64,000 nt of DNA from Nitrogeniibacter aestuarii (GCF_017309585.1 NZ_CP071321.1:4236001-4300000), one strand, 5' to 3'; numbered from the stretch's first letter, positions 8,137 to 20,735 are shown. The notes: a model not told the origin generated them from the sequence alone. Numbers and translations: made by a program.

Positions 8137-10977
8137 GTGCACATTTTCCTCTCCTACTCATCGCGCTACCGGGATCAGGCCGACGACATCTGCTGTCGCC
8201 TTCAGGCCCTGGGGCATGAGGTTTTTTTCGATCACGAGGATCTGCCTGCCGGCATCAGCTTCGACGATCTGATCCGTCAGGCCATCGAATCGGCCGACCT
8301 GTTCATCTTTCTGGTGTCGCCCGAAGCGGTCGAACAGGGGCGCTACACCCGCACCGAACTGAAACTGGCCCAGCGCAAGTGGCCCACACCGCACTGGCAT
8401 GTGCTCCCCGTGATGATCGCGCCCACGCCGTTTGACGCAATTCCGGCCTATCTGCGATCGCTCACCCTGTTGCAACCCGAAGGCAATCTCACCGCCGAGG
8501 TGGTGATGGAGGTGGAGGACCGGGTCCGCGCCCACGGAGCGCCCCCGGCCGGACCTGCCGATACAGCCACCGACGCCCGCGATGAGGCGCACACCCCCAA
8601 GGACGCCACCGAGGGCGGCTATCGCTCCCTGTCGTTCAGATTCTCGGGGGATGAAATCCGGGGTTTCGCCGTGCATATAGGGCCGGGTGGCGCCCAATCG
8701 CCGCCGCCGGCCCTTGCGCTTGACCCGGCGCAGGTGGAGTCAGCCCTCTGGGCTCACGCAACGCCCATTGCGGGCGCGGCGCGGCGCGGGACACCGGGCG
8801 CCCCGCCCAGCCGGCTGCCGTCGGGTGCCGACGCGCGCAAGATCGGCCAGACCCTTTACGAAGCGCTTTTCGATTCGATCCGCGGCGAACAGCTGCGTGA
8901 GCAGCTGCGGACACTCGATCCTCAACGGGGCGACGGGCTGCGCTTCATCATCGACACCACCGAGGCTCCCGCCCTCGCCCGTCTGCCCTGGGAATTCCTC
9001 TACAGCCCGAGCGATGACGACTTTCTTTTTGCCGACCGGCTCAAACCGGTCGTGCGCTGGCTCGATGTGGATGCACCGCCGCCGAGTCTGGCGGTGGCGC
9101 CGCCGCTGCGCATGCTCATGGCGGTCGCGGCCCCCGCGGATCGGCCCGAGCTGGCGGTAGGCACGGAGCTGGCCCACCTGGACAGTGCGCTGGCCGAACT
9201 GGCGGCCGCCGGCGTGCTCGAAACCACGCGGCTGGAACATGCGTCGCTCGAAAAGCTCGATGCAGCGATGCTGGAGCATCAGCCACACGTACTGCACTTC
9301 ATCGGCCACGGCGATTTCGTCGGCGACGACGGCGTGCTGCTGCTTGAATCCGATCGCCCGGGCGGCCCGGCCGAAGCCATCGCCGGGCGCCGGCTCGCCG
9401 TGCTGCTGCGCAACTACCGATCCCACCTGCGCCTGGTCTTCCTGAACAGCTGCATGGGCGCCGCCAGTGCGCAAGGCGATCCGTTCGGGGGGGTTGCTCA
9501 GAGTCTCATCCGGCGGGGCATCCCTGCCGTGATCGCCATGCAGTTTCCCATCCCGGACGATGCCGCCATCGCACTGGCACGGCATTTCTATCGCTATCTG
9601 GCCGCCGGGCAACCGGTGGACGCGGCCCTGAGTTCTGCCCGCGCCTTTCTGTACGCTCGCGGCTTTGCGGTCGAGTGGGGGGCACCCGCACTGCACATGC
9701 GCTCGCCCGACGGCCGGCTGTTCGACCTCAAGCAATCGAAGTTGCCCCCCACCGCGGCGGCGCCTCAGCCCATGGCGCCACCCGCCGCCACAGCGCCCGC
9801 GCCGGCACCATCGCCGGTCGTCCCACGATCAACCTCCCGCCTGTGGCTCGTGGGCGGCATCGTCGTCGCCCTGGCGGGCGCAAGCATCGCGGCTTGGCTG
9901 CTCATGTCCCCGGCGAGCGAAGACACCGGGGTCGATCCGGGATCGCAACCCCCAGTGATCACCCCCCCACCACCGCCTCCACCACCGCCGCCTGTGGTGG
10001 AGCCCCCGATGAGAACGCCGGCCGAGCTGGCTCAAGCATCGATTGATGCCGTCATCGCGGACCTGGAAAACAAGCAGCTGGCGCGCGCCGAGGCCACACT
10101 GGCCACGCTGCTCGACGCCGAGGACCCCGCCGTGCAGGCGACCCTTCGCGGCCCGAGTTACGGGACACTGCTCGATGCGCTCGATCAGGCCATCGATCGG
10201 GCAGACGCCAGCGGAAACGCACTCGAAGCCGAGCGGCTCAGCGCGCTGCTGAGCCGCTTGTCGCCGGATGAACCCGTGATGGTCCCTGACACGCCAGCCC
10301 TTCCGCCCCCGGCACCGCTGACCGCCATCCTGAAGCAGCTCGACACCGGCGACGCCGACGGCGCCATCGCCCAGCTGGAAGCGCTCAGCGATACCACCGT
10401 GCAAGAGTGGAACACGAGCCTGAGCGACGACACTCACCAGGCACTGGTCACCTCGGTCGCAAATGCCGCTTCGGACGCTTTAAGGATCGGCAACCAGGCA
10501 CTCGCCGAACGTGCGATTGCTCAGCTCAGGCGTATCGAACCATCGGTCGACTGGCGCATCGATCCCCCAGCAGCCGCCGCGCCACCGGACGATCGCCTCT
10601 ACCACGTACGTCGCGGGGACACCTTGTGGAGTCTGTCACAGCGCTTCCTCGGTGACGGGCGGCAATGGCCGGTGTTCATGGAGATCCACAACGAACGTGT
10701 CTCGGTCGGCAGGGGCGGCGATCTCATTACCCACCCGGACAAGCTCACCGTGGGTCAGCGCCTGCATCTGCCCGAACGCTACGATCCGTTGGGGCGGGCA
10801 ATCTACGAATACCGGGTCATGCCGGGTGACACCCTGTCCGGCATTGCCTGGCGGGTCTATGGCGACGCCAGCCTGTGGCCGATACTTGCGCGGGACAATG
10901 CCGCCACCATCAGTCATCCCGACCTGCTGTTCGTCGGCCAGACGCTGACATTGCGCCCGACCCCGGGTGATGATTGA
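8137..10977 (+). CDS. TIR-CHAT-transmembrane-LysM multidomain protein
   Basis: 946 aa from the GTG at 8137, chosen because the TIR domain starts at once ('HIFLSYSSR'); the frame is open to 8053 but that adds non-domain residues. Domains: TIR about 1-130, with 'RYTRTEL' supplying the probable catalytic Glu74 of NAD-cleaving TIRs; CHAT caspase-like protease about 230-560, with 'LPWEFLY', His391 in 'HFIGHG' and Cys439 in 'LNSCMGA'; one membrane helix about 569-590; a Pro-rich linker; a helical region; and two LysM modules near 821-870 and 890-940 ('YHVRRGDTLWSLSQRF', 'YRVMPGDTLSGIAWRVYG'). Expected topology: effectors in the cytoplasm, LysM on peptidoglycan. TIR and CHAT each occur in bacterial immunity and cell-death proteins; function here is inferred. 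Confidence 0.87.
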   Translation: MHIFLSYSSRYRDQADDICCRLQALGHEVFFDHEDLPAGISFDDLIRQAIESADLFIFLVSPEAVEQGRYTRTELKLAQRKWPTPHWHVLPVMIAPTPFDAIPAYLRSLTLLQPEGNLTAEVVMEVEDRVRAHGAPPAGPADTATDARDEAHTPKDATEGGYRSLSFRFSGDEIRGFAVHIGPGGAQSPPPALALDPAQVESALWAHATPIAGAARRGTPGAPPSRLPSGADARKIGQTLYEALFDSIRGEQLREQLRTLDPQRGDGLRFIIDTTEAPALARLPWEFLYSPSDDDFLFADRLKPVVRWLDVDAPPPSLAVAPPLRMLMAVAAPADRPELAVGTELAHLDSALAELAAAGVLETTRLEHASLEKLDAAMLEHQPHVLHFIGHGDFVGDDGVLLLESDRPGGPAEAIAGRRLAVLLRNYRSHLRLVFLNSCMGAASAQGDPFGGVAQSLIRRGIPAVIAMQFPIPDDAAIALARHFYRYLAAGQPVDAALSSARAFLYARGFAVEWGAPALHMRSPDGRLFDLKQSKLPPTAAAPQPMAPPAATAPAPAPSPVVPRSTSRLWLVGGIVVALAGASIAAWLLMSPASEDTGVDPGSQPPVITPPPPPPPPPPVVEPPMRTPAELAQASIDAVIADLENKQLARAEATLATLLDAEDPAVQATLRGPSYGTLLDALDQAIDRADASGNALEAERLSALLSRLSPDEPVMVPDTPALPPPAPLTAILKQLDTGDADGAIAQLEALSDTTVQEWNTSLSDDTHQALVTSVANAASDALRIGNQALAERAIAQLRRIEPSVDWRIDPPAAAAPPDDRLYHVRRGDTLWSLSQRFLGDGRQWPVFMEIHNERVSVGRGGDLITHPDKLTVGQRLHLPERYDPLGRAIYEYRVMPGDTLSGIAWRVYGDASLWPILARDNAATISHPDLLFVGQTLTLRPTPGDD

Positions 10978-11070
10978 CGAGGCCTGTTTGCAGAAGAATC
11001 GACAGGTGAGCCATCAAGTCTGCCGAAAGCTCGCCGATAAAATGCCAATGGAATCGTGCAGGGAGTTGCA

Positions 11071-12204
11071 ATGAACGAAGTGCCGCTGGAACCGGTCAAG
11101 GTCGCCGCACCCTGGATGGATGAACGCTCGCACGGCATGCTGCGCGAGTTCTTCCGCGTGGGCTGCAAGGCGCGATGCGTTCTGGTCGAGCCCGAGCGGG
11201 CGCAAGCGATCATCATCGACGTGGACCGTGGCGATGCCACCCGTCGCCTGCAAGAGGCCCGGGAGCGCTGGCCCGGTGCGCCCGTCATCGAACTGAGCGT
11301 GAATTACACGGACCAGGCCCTGTTCGTGCGCAAACCCCTGCGCCCGAAAGGCATGACCCGAGCGCTGCTGAGCGTCCGCCGACGGCTCAAGCTGGTCAAC
11401 GACCCGGTCGTCGAGTCGGTCAGCGACGCCCGTACCCCACCGCCGCCTCACGAGGGCTCTGCCAGCTTCAAGCCGCGCGGTCCGGTGCCCGAACCAGGCA
11501 CCGAATCCCTCTATGTCGGCCAGGGCGCCAATCTGGATCGGGGCGCGCCTGAAACCTGGACGCGGGCGCTCTACGACCCGGCGCTGTTCCTGCAAGGCTT
11601 TCTTCAACAGGCCGTCACGCTGGCCGAAGAATCCGGCCAGGCGGTCACGGTGACCGGCGTTTGGGGCCAGTGGCGCATCCCGCCCACGAATGGCCCCATC
11701 GACATCAACATGCCCGACCACCACCTGCGCTCCCTGTGCGTGGTCAATATGAACGAAAAGGAAGTGCGCCTCGCGCTGGCCGATGACAGTGAGCCACTGA
11801 CCTGCATGTCGGACCCGATTTCCCGGGACGCCTTCATCTGGAAGGTCACGCTCCTGACCGCCCGTGGCCGGGTGCCGCTCGGCACGCCCCTGGGCGCCCC
11901 GGTGTTCCTGCGTCACTGGCCCGACCTCAACGAGTTGCTGGTCCCCCCGGACGCCATGCGCATCGCGGCCCTGTGGCTGAACCACCCGATTGACCTCATC
12001 TCGCTGGCCGAACGGCTCGATATCCCCCAGCGCCATGTCTTCAGCCTGTACAGCGCGTGCAGCGCCATCGGACTGGCCGGCCCGGCGCGACGCGCGTCCG
12101 ACGGCCTGGTGGACGCACCACAGGTCGACGGGCGCGGCATGCGCGGGCTGATCAACCGTCTGGGTGAAAAGCTGGGCCTCGGCGCCCAGACCGAATCAGC
12201 CTGA
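11071..12204 (+). CDS. uncharacterised protein with receiver-like N-terminus
   Basis: 377 aa; the ATG follows GGAGTTGCA. I do not recognise a named family. Residues about 15-105 alternate strands and helices like a CheY fold: 'CVLVEPERAQAIIIDVDRG' then 'LFVRKPLRPKG', where the Lys-Pro sits where receivers have their conserved Lys, though the acidic pocket is incomplete. A Pro-rich linker follows (about 120-150). The C-terminal half contains 'WGQWRIPPTNGPIDI' and near the end a helix-turn-helix-like stretch ('LISLAERLDIPQRHVFSLYS'). It is 93 bp downstream of the TIR-CHAT-LysM gene on the same strand and tail-to-tail with the second TIR gene. Confidence 0.7.
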   Translation: MNEVPLEPVKVAAPWMDERSHGMLREFFRVGCKARCVLVEPERAQAIIIDVDRGDATRRLQEARERWPGAPVIELSVNYTDQALFVRKPLRPKGMTRALLSVRRRLKLVNDPVVESVSDARTPPPPHEGSASFKPRGPVPEPGTESLYVGQGANLDRGAPETWTRALYDPALFLQGFLQQAVTLAEESGQAVTVTGVWGQWRIPPTNGPIDINMPDHHLRSLCVVNMNEKEVRLALADDSEPLTCMSDPISRDAFIWKVTLLTARGRVPLGTPLGAPVFLRHWPDLNELLVPPDAMRIAALWLNHPIDLISLAERLDIPQRHVFSLYSACSAIGLAGPARRASDGLVDAPQVDGRGMRGLINRLGEKLGLGAQTESA

Positions 12205-12223
12205 CACGCCCGCCAGCCCGCGC

Positions 12224-13228
12224 CTACTGGATGCGGAACAGCTGGGTCACCTCACGCTGGTTGGTGGCCGGATCGATGATGATCACATCCATCCGGCGTC
12301 CGTCTTCGGAGACGGTAAAACGGGACTGGAGCGTATAGCCGTTGTAGAGATAGGTCGTCTCGCCCTGACGACCGTTGATGACCCCCGTCCCGGAGACGAA
12401 GCCGTCCGGCACCTGCCCGCGAAATTGCAGCTGGTTCCCCTGCTGATAGACCTCATGGACACCCCCTTCGACATCACGCCACATGCCCGTGAGGTTGACG
12501 GGCATGGCGGGCGCCGCGGCTGACGATACCGGCACGTCGGCACCCGAGCCGTCGACGGCAGGCGGCGAGCCGGCCCCCGGCATCGACACATTGCCGGGCG
12601 CATCGATCACCATCGGGTCGTATCCACTCCCGTCCTCCACCAGGGCAACGATCACCACCACGAACGCAAGCGCAGCGCCGATGAGCCATTTGCGTCGCGA
12701 CGCCGGTGCGGATGCAGGGGGCACCGCGTCCGGTGCCGGCGCAGGCGGGACGGGCTCGGGCAGATCCAGGGTCTTGCGCAGGGAATCGACCAGTTGCGAC
12801 ACGTCGAAATCCCATCGCTTGTCCGCCAGTTCGATGGCATTGCGTCGCGCCAACGGCTCCAGGTCGTCGGGCAATTGCGCCGTGGTCGGCATGTCGGCCC
12901 CTTCGACCAGCACCGGAATCACCCGAACATCCTTGCGCCGCAGCGCGGTGGCGATTTCAAGCCGGGTGTAGTCGTTCGGATCGTCCAGCCGCCGTGAGCC
13001 ATCAGCGTGTGCCGCATCGACCCAGCGCGGGCCAATGACCGCGATCAGGACCCGGCATGCACGCAGTGCCCGGTCAATGGCATCGACAAAGTCCACACCC
13101 GGCTCGATGGTCTCCACATCGCGAAAGATCGGCACCTCCGGCAGATGTTCCTTGAGGTGATCCGTGAGCCGCCCAGCGGCGCTCTGGCTGTCCTGCCGGC
13201 GGTAACTGACGAAAATTCCCTGCTCCAT
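12224..13228 (-). CDS. membrane-anchored TIR-domain protein
   Basis: 334 aa; the ATG follows CCGGAGCCGAG. An N-terminal TIR (TIR_2-like) domain spans about 1-150: 'GIFVSYRRQDS', 'IFRDVETIEPGVDF', 'VLIAVIGPRWV' and 'DYTRLEIATAL', where Glu91 is the probable catalytic residue. Next come a Pro/Ala-rich linker (158-178), one membrane helix (181-197) and a beta-rich C-terminal domain (about 235-334) with no family I know. With a cytoplasmic TIR, the C-terminal domain would face the periplasm, the same topology as the TIR-CHAT-LysM protein 3 kb away. It converges with the 377-aa gene (19 bp between stops). Substrate and trigger are unknown. Confidence 0.85.
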   Translation of the reverse strand: MEQGIFVSYRRQDSQSAAGRLTDHLKEHLPEVPIFRDVETIEPGVDFVDAIDRALRACRVLIAVIGPRWVDAAHADGSRRLDDPNDYTRLEIATALRRKDVRVIPVLVEGADMPTTAQLPDDLEPLARRNAIELADKRWDFDVSQLVDSLRKTLDLPEPVPPAPAPDAVPPASAPASRRKWLIGAALAFVVVIVALVEDGSGYDPMVIDAPGNVSMPGAGSPPAVDGSGADVPVSSAAAPAMPVNLTGMWRDVEGGVHEVYQQGNQLQFRGQVPDGFVSGTGVINGRQGETTYLYNGYTLQSRFTVSEDGRRMDVIIIDPATNQREVTQLFRIQ

Positions 13229-13474
13229 CTCGGCTCCGGTGCATGTGTCCTGCCTTCAGTCTGGCACGCGATGCGTTCAAACTCCATGCGCATTCAGCAG
13301 GCTCCGCCGTCATGATGGCACCGGTACAACACATGCCATGTCACACTCCGTCAAATGCCGGGCACGAGGTTGAAGCCCAGTGCCCACCCAAGCATACTGG
13401 CGACTGATCCCCGACAGACCCGGATGACAAGGGCAAATGCCCTGTCGTCGCCTTCCGCCGCAAAGGAATCCCCA

Positions 13475-14167
13475 ATGCCCGGCCTCCGCCTGCTGAGTGC
13501 TGCGACCCTGATCGCACTGCTGACCGCCTGTACCGCGAGCAACCCGCCTCGTGCCGATGTCGACCCCGACGCGGCCGGGGCCGAGACCACCGAACCCAGC
13601 CCCGCCCCCGAGGCGAGCGCGCCGGATGAAACCGGCGCGACCCAGGCGGGCGACAACGGCCAGGGTCAAGGCGCTGCACAGCAGATTTTCTACACCCAGG
13701 CGGAATATGAAGGCATGACCCGCTGCGTCGAGATGGCCGACATCTCCATGCACTCGGCCATTCGCAAGCGGGGCGGCATGGCCCTGACCGACGCCAAGAA
13801 CATCTACCGTACCCAGCCGGATCCGGAGATGCGCATGGCGATTGTCGAGCAGGTCTATGGCGACAGGATCCAGAACACCTGGGACTACACGGTGCGGCAC
13901 TTCCAGCGGTGCGCCATCACCACGGCGCAAGTACCCCAGGAGCGCCTGCAAATGGCCAGCTATTGCATGCAGCGCCAGATGATTGGTGACCTGAGCTACT
14001 CATTCAAGGCCAGCGAGCGCCCGGTGAGCGATGCGTATGCCTATTTCGCCAACTTCAAGAGCCCGGTGGTCAAGCAGATCATCGATGCGGTCTATGCCAC
14101 CGACGTGTCGAAAGAAGAGGTCAAAGCGCAGCTGTGGACAGGCTGCATGGCGCCGATCACCGGCTGA
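13475..14167 (+). CDS. putative lipoprotein
   Basis: 230 aa; the ATG follows AAAGGAATCCCC, and a longer upstream frame would bury the signal. The lipobox is 'LLTAC' with lipidation Cys19. A low-complexity Asp/Pro/Ala/Glu linker (about 20-65) leads to a helical domain with four Cys ('RCVEMAD', 'QRCAIT', 'SYCMQR', 'TGCMAP'), which could form two disulfides. No family recognised. Its 3' end overlaps the convergent PEP-CTERM gene by 11 bp. Confidence 0.72.
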   Translation: MPGLRLLSAATLIALLTACTASNPPRADVDPDAAGAETTEPSPAPEASAPDETGATQAGDNGQGQGAAQQIFYTQAEYEGMTRCVEMADISMHSAIRKRGGMALTDAKNIYRTQPDPEMRMAIVEQVYGDRIQNTWDYTVRHFQRCAITTAQVPQERLQMASYCMQRQMIGDLSYSFKASERPVSDAYAYFANFKSPVVKQIIDAVYATDVSKEEVKAQLWTGCMAPITG

Positions 14168-15134
14168 ATCCGCGGCCACGCCGACGGTGCCGGGCGATGC
14201 CCACCGTCAACAGCCCGGCCAGCATCAGCGCATAGCTGGCGGGCTCGGGCACTGCCGTCACAACCACATTCTGCAGCAGGGAATCACCTGACACCGTCAC
14301 CCCTTGAGGCACGTACAAGGTGAATTCGCCGGTATGGGAAAAATCCACCACGCCGGCCGAGGCCAGCAGTTCCGCGCTCGTGCCTGACGAGAAGCTTCCG
14401 GGCTCGGCAGTGACGAGCCCGAGCAGGTTGCTCGAGAAGATGTAGCTTTGCACCGGGTCGACTTCAAAACTCAGGCGCACAATCCCCTCAAGCGACGATG
14501 CAGCATCACTCACAACCACCTGAGTTGCGCCAGCGTAGGCCGGATCTACCGTCTCGACACCGCCAGCCTCCTCCGTCGCCAGACTGGTCAGCACCGCCAC
14601 CGGTTCATAGGTGGCAGTCGCCTTGCTCATGATGAACGCCAGCTGCGACTGGTAGATTGACTGGGTGAACGGGATGGCCGTGAAGGTGGTGGCCGTGATG
14701 TTGCCCGCCAGTGAAAGCGTCGGCAGGCCATCCAGTGCGGTGAAACTGCCGTCGAACCTCAATTCGGCGGTCACCGTGAATGGCCCCGTTGCTCCACTGA
14801 ATGTCACGGGCGAAGTCACACTCCCGAACACTGACGAACCGATGGTATCGGCCGTATTGAACGTGCCGCTGCTGGGAAGCTCGAATTCTGCATAGCCCTT
14901 GATGACGCCCCGGTCCGCATCAACACTGATGCTGGTCACGGAGTCATATCCATGCACGGTGCTCACACGCTCGCGCGCGGCATTAAGTTCGATCAGACCT
15001 GACGCCGCGTTGGCCACTTCGCTGTCATCGGCCGCCACATTGGATGGTCCGCGCACGGCGGAACCAGCCGCACCGGCCAGCAAGGGAGATACCGTCAGAA
15101 CGGTCGCGAACAGGGTTTGAAAGAGACGGCGCAT
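14157..15134 (-). CDS. PEP-CTERM sorting domain protein
   Basis: 325 aa from the ATG at 15134, preceded by CAGAGGTATCTC; in-frame starts further upstream lack a ribosome-binding site. A Sec signal peptide (about 1-24) and a beta-rich, Ser/Thr/Val-rich body precede the C-terminal sorting signal: 'VPEPASYALMLAGLL' (about 295-309), then 'ARHRRRGR'. PEP-CTERM proteins are processed by exosortase EpsH/XrtA and are often linked to exopolysaccharide or floc formation. No exosortase gene lies in this window, so one is expected elsewhere. The body has no recognised domain. Confidence 0.9.
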   Translation of the reverse strand: MRRLFQTLFATVLTVSPLLAGAAGSAVRGPSNVAADDSEVANAASGLIELNAARERVSTVHGYDSVTSISVDADRGVIKGYAEFELPSSGTFNTADTIGSSVFGSVTSPVTFSGATGPFTVTAELRFDGSFTALDGLPTLSLAGNITATTFTAIPFTQSIYQSQLAFIMSKATATYEPVAVLTSLATEEAGGVETVDPAYAGATQVVVSDAASSLEGIVRLSFEVDPVQSYIFSSNLLGLVTAEPGSFSSGTSAELLASAGVVDFSHTGEFTLYVPQGVTVSGDSLLQNVVVTAVPEPASYALMLAGLLTVGIARHRRRGRGFSR

Positions 15135-15315
15135 GAGATACCTCTGGATGCTGTGGCCCATGATTGACTGATCACCCGATGCGAAACGCAACTCGGCAAT
15201 CCTCGGGGAATGACCACAGCATGGCATCGCTGCGCGCGAGCGTCTACCCCTCGGGCGCGTCTCCGCAGGACCGTTGAGCGAACCAGCGACCGGCCGCCAC
15301 AATGCCCCCGAACGC

Positions 15316-15771
15316 TCAGGTCAGCAGCACGTACCAGGCAAGGCAGAGCACCGCGACCAGCACGAAGACCAGCGCAAAGGGTCGCCGACGCTCCGCCGGG
15401 CCCGCAAATCCGATCCCCGTCGCGCCCTTCCCGCTCATACGGGCGCGAGCCTCATCCACACGCTGTTTGGCCGCCTTGAGATCGATGCCTTCAACGCGCC
15501 GGACGATCTTGATGGCCTCGATCACCCGACCGCGAGCCAGAGCCGCCGCTGCCGCCGAAGGCAATCCGTGCGCCGGGCTCGATGCCCGGTGGCGCTCCGA
15601 TGCATGAGCATCAGAGGCACCGGCATCGATTTCGCCCCGCTGGTAGCGCTCCACCAGCGATTTGGCCTCTGCCAGGCCCAGTCCGGTATCGGCCCGCACA
15701 AGGCGAATGGCATCGATCAGATGACCACGCTCAAGCGCGGCCACCGCTTCCGGGCAGACCCGGTGATCCAT
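15316..15771 (-). CDS. small membrane protein with two L7/L12 C-terminal-like repeats
   Basis: 151 aa; the ATG follows GTTGAGGGCCGCA and lies 8 bp after the metH stop, so it is probably translated from the metH message. Residues 10-43 and 76-109 are two copies of a 'RG..I.AI..VR...G..L..AK..V' motif, the pattern of the ribosomal L7/L12 C-terminal domain. A single membrane helix (131-150) ends the protein, which would leave the repeats in the cytoplasm. L7/L12-like modules outside the ribosome occur in small uncharacterised proteins; the role here is unknown. Confidence 0.78.
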   Translation of the reverse strand: MDHRVCPEAVAALERGHLIDAIRLVRADTGLGLAEAKSLVERYQRGEIDAGASDAHASERHRASSPAHGLPSAAAAALARGRVIEAIKIVRRVEGIDLKAAKQRVDEARARMSGKGATGIGFAGPAERRRPFALVFVLVAVLCLAWYVLLT

Positions 15772-15779
15772 TGCGGCCC

Positions 15780-19472
<3,693 letters not shown>

Positions 19473-19541
19473 CAATCATCCTTTGGGTAAAGCTTGGCGC
19501 CACGCAAACAAAAACGGCGCGGCAAACCGGTAACAGTTTGC

Positions 19542-19618
19542 GAGCGCCGTTGTTCGTTGCTGAGCCTGGCCCCGGGATCACAGCCCACCACGGGTCGCAG
19601 CGCTCCTCAGCAGGTTGC
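19542..19618 (-). promoter_or_regulatory. SAH riboswitch in the metH leader
   Basis: On the minus strand the leader reads TGCTGAGGAGCGCTGCGACC, a variable hairpin, then GGGGCCAGGCTCAGCA and, further on, AACGGCGCTC. This is the SAH-riboswitch core: the GAGGAGCGCUGCRAC segment, the CCAGGCUC strand closing the outer stem (CUGAG with CUCAG), and a 3' GGCGCUC that can pair with GAGCGC as the pseudoknot. It ends about 70 nt before the metH ATG. This class binds S-adenosylhomocysteine and turns expression on when SAH accumulates; metH and ahcY are its known targets. Confidence 0.92.
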
Positions 19619-19768
19619 TGATTTTACTGGGCTTGAGCCGTGGTGTCGAGGCCGCAACAAAGACACCCACCGGCGCGGTCAGAATAAATCCGCTTTCAAT
19701 TCAGCACCCGAGACCTCCGGCATCTGCATAGCATCTATGAGTTCTGCCCAACCCGATGGAGTTCTTAC

Positions 19769-20158
19769 ATGAAAACGATGATCACTGCCGCCCTGCTCGC
19801 AGCCCTGAGCCTCACGGCCCAAGCCGCGCCTGAAGTCCATTTCATCGAGCCCGCCGATGGTGCCACCGTTTCGAGCCCGCTGCGGGTCGAAATGGGTGTG
19901 AGCGACATGACGGTTCAGCCGGCCGGAAAAATCGTGGAAGGCACGGGTCACCATCATCTGATCATAGACGGCGAGCCGGTTGCCGCCGGCACGCCCGTCC
20001 CGGCCGACGAGCAGCATCTGCATTTTGGCAAGGGCCAGACCGAGACGACAATCGAACTGGCACCGGGCAAGCACACGCTGACACTGCAATTTGCCGACGG
20101 CCTGCATCAGTCCTATGGCCCCGCCATGAGCAAGACCATCGAAATCACGGTGGAATAA
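19769..20158 (+). CDS. DUF4399 family periplasmic protein
   Basis: 129 aa; the ATG follows GGAGTTCTTAC. A Sec signal peptide (1-19, ending 'AQA') precedes one domain with the DUF4399 pattern: 'FIEPADGATVSSPLRVEMGV', then the His-rich 'GTGHHHLIID', then 'HLHFGKGQTET' and 'LTLQFADGLHQSYGP'. The clustered His residues suggest metal binding, but the biochemical role of the family is unknown. It is transcribed away from metH and has its own upstream region. Confidence 0.88.
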   Translation: MKTMITAALLAALSLTAQAAPEVHFIEPADGATVSSPLRVEMGVSDMTVQPAGKIVEGTGHHHLIIDGEPVAAGTPVPADEQHLHFGKGQTETTIELAPGKHTLTLQFADGLHQSYGPAMSKTIEITVE

Positions 20159-20165
20159 GCGCCAC

Positions 20166-20552
20166 TCAGGACGCCGCGCTGCCGTCCTCATCCGGGGAAA
20201 TGGCTTGACCGGCTGCGGCCGGCGTGGCCAGCAGTCGATCGATGGCGTCCTGAATCTTTCCATTGGGCTGGCGCTGCATCCAGTCGTTCGCTTCCATGAG
20301 CAGGGGTTCGATCTGCTTCGCGTCGAGCGGCTCCTTGCCCAGCAAGTCGAACAGCGCCAGCGCCGTGTTGTGAACCTCGGAGCCGGGCTCGGCCGCCACC
20401 TGGCACACCATCGACACCACCATGAGGTCGGTCAGGTGCGCCTCGCAGAACCAGGGCTGACCAATGGCTTCAAGGGCGATCAGAGCGGGCAACTCGGTCG
20501 TCGTTCGTTTCTTGACGCCAAGCGGCAGCAGTTTGCGGCGCTTTTTCTTCAT
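20166..20552 (-). CDS. hypothetical small cytoplasmic protein
   Basis: 128 aa, no recognised family. The N-terminus is strongly basic ('MKKKRRKLLPLGVKKR'), followed by a mostly helical body ('LPALIALEAIGQPWFCEAHL', 'VVSMVCQVA', 'ALFDLLGKEPLDAKQIEPLL') and an acidic tail. No signal peptide or membrane helix. It converges with the DUF4399 gene, 7 bp between stops. The start at 20552 has no clear ribosome-binding site. Confidence 0.6.
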   Translation of the reverse strand: MKKKRRKLLPLGVKKRTTTELPALIALEAIGQPWFCEAHLTDLMVVSMVCQVAAEPGSEVHNTALALFDLLGKEPLDAKQIEPLLMEANDWMQRQPNGKIQDAIDRLLATPAAAGQAISPDEDGSAAS

Positions 20553-20735
20553 GCAGGCGACTACGGCATGTCACCGGAAAAGCTTTAGCACTGGATCCAG
20601 AACTGGCGCCAGCATGTTGAAATACCTGTCGAAATACTTAACATCGGAAACCAGCCCACGGCTGTCACCTGCACGTAACTGCCTATAACTTTTTAACAAA
20701 TTGAAACTGGTGCGCTGTTTGCTTGTAAGCATCTG

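Noticed and set aside
19476..19768. Cobalamin riboswitch in the metH leader
   Set aside because: The leader matches the SAH aptamer instead; no B12-box (GCCACTG-type) sequence is seen.
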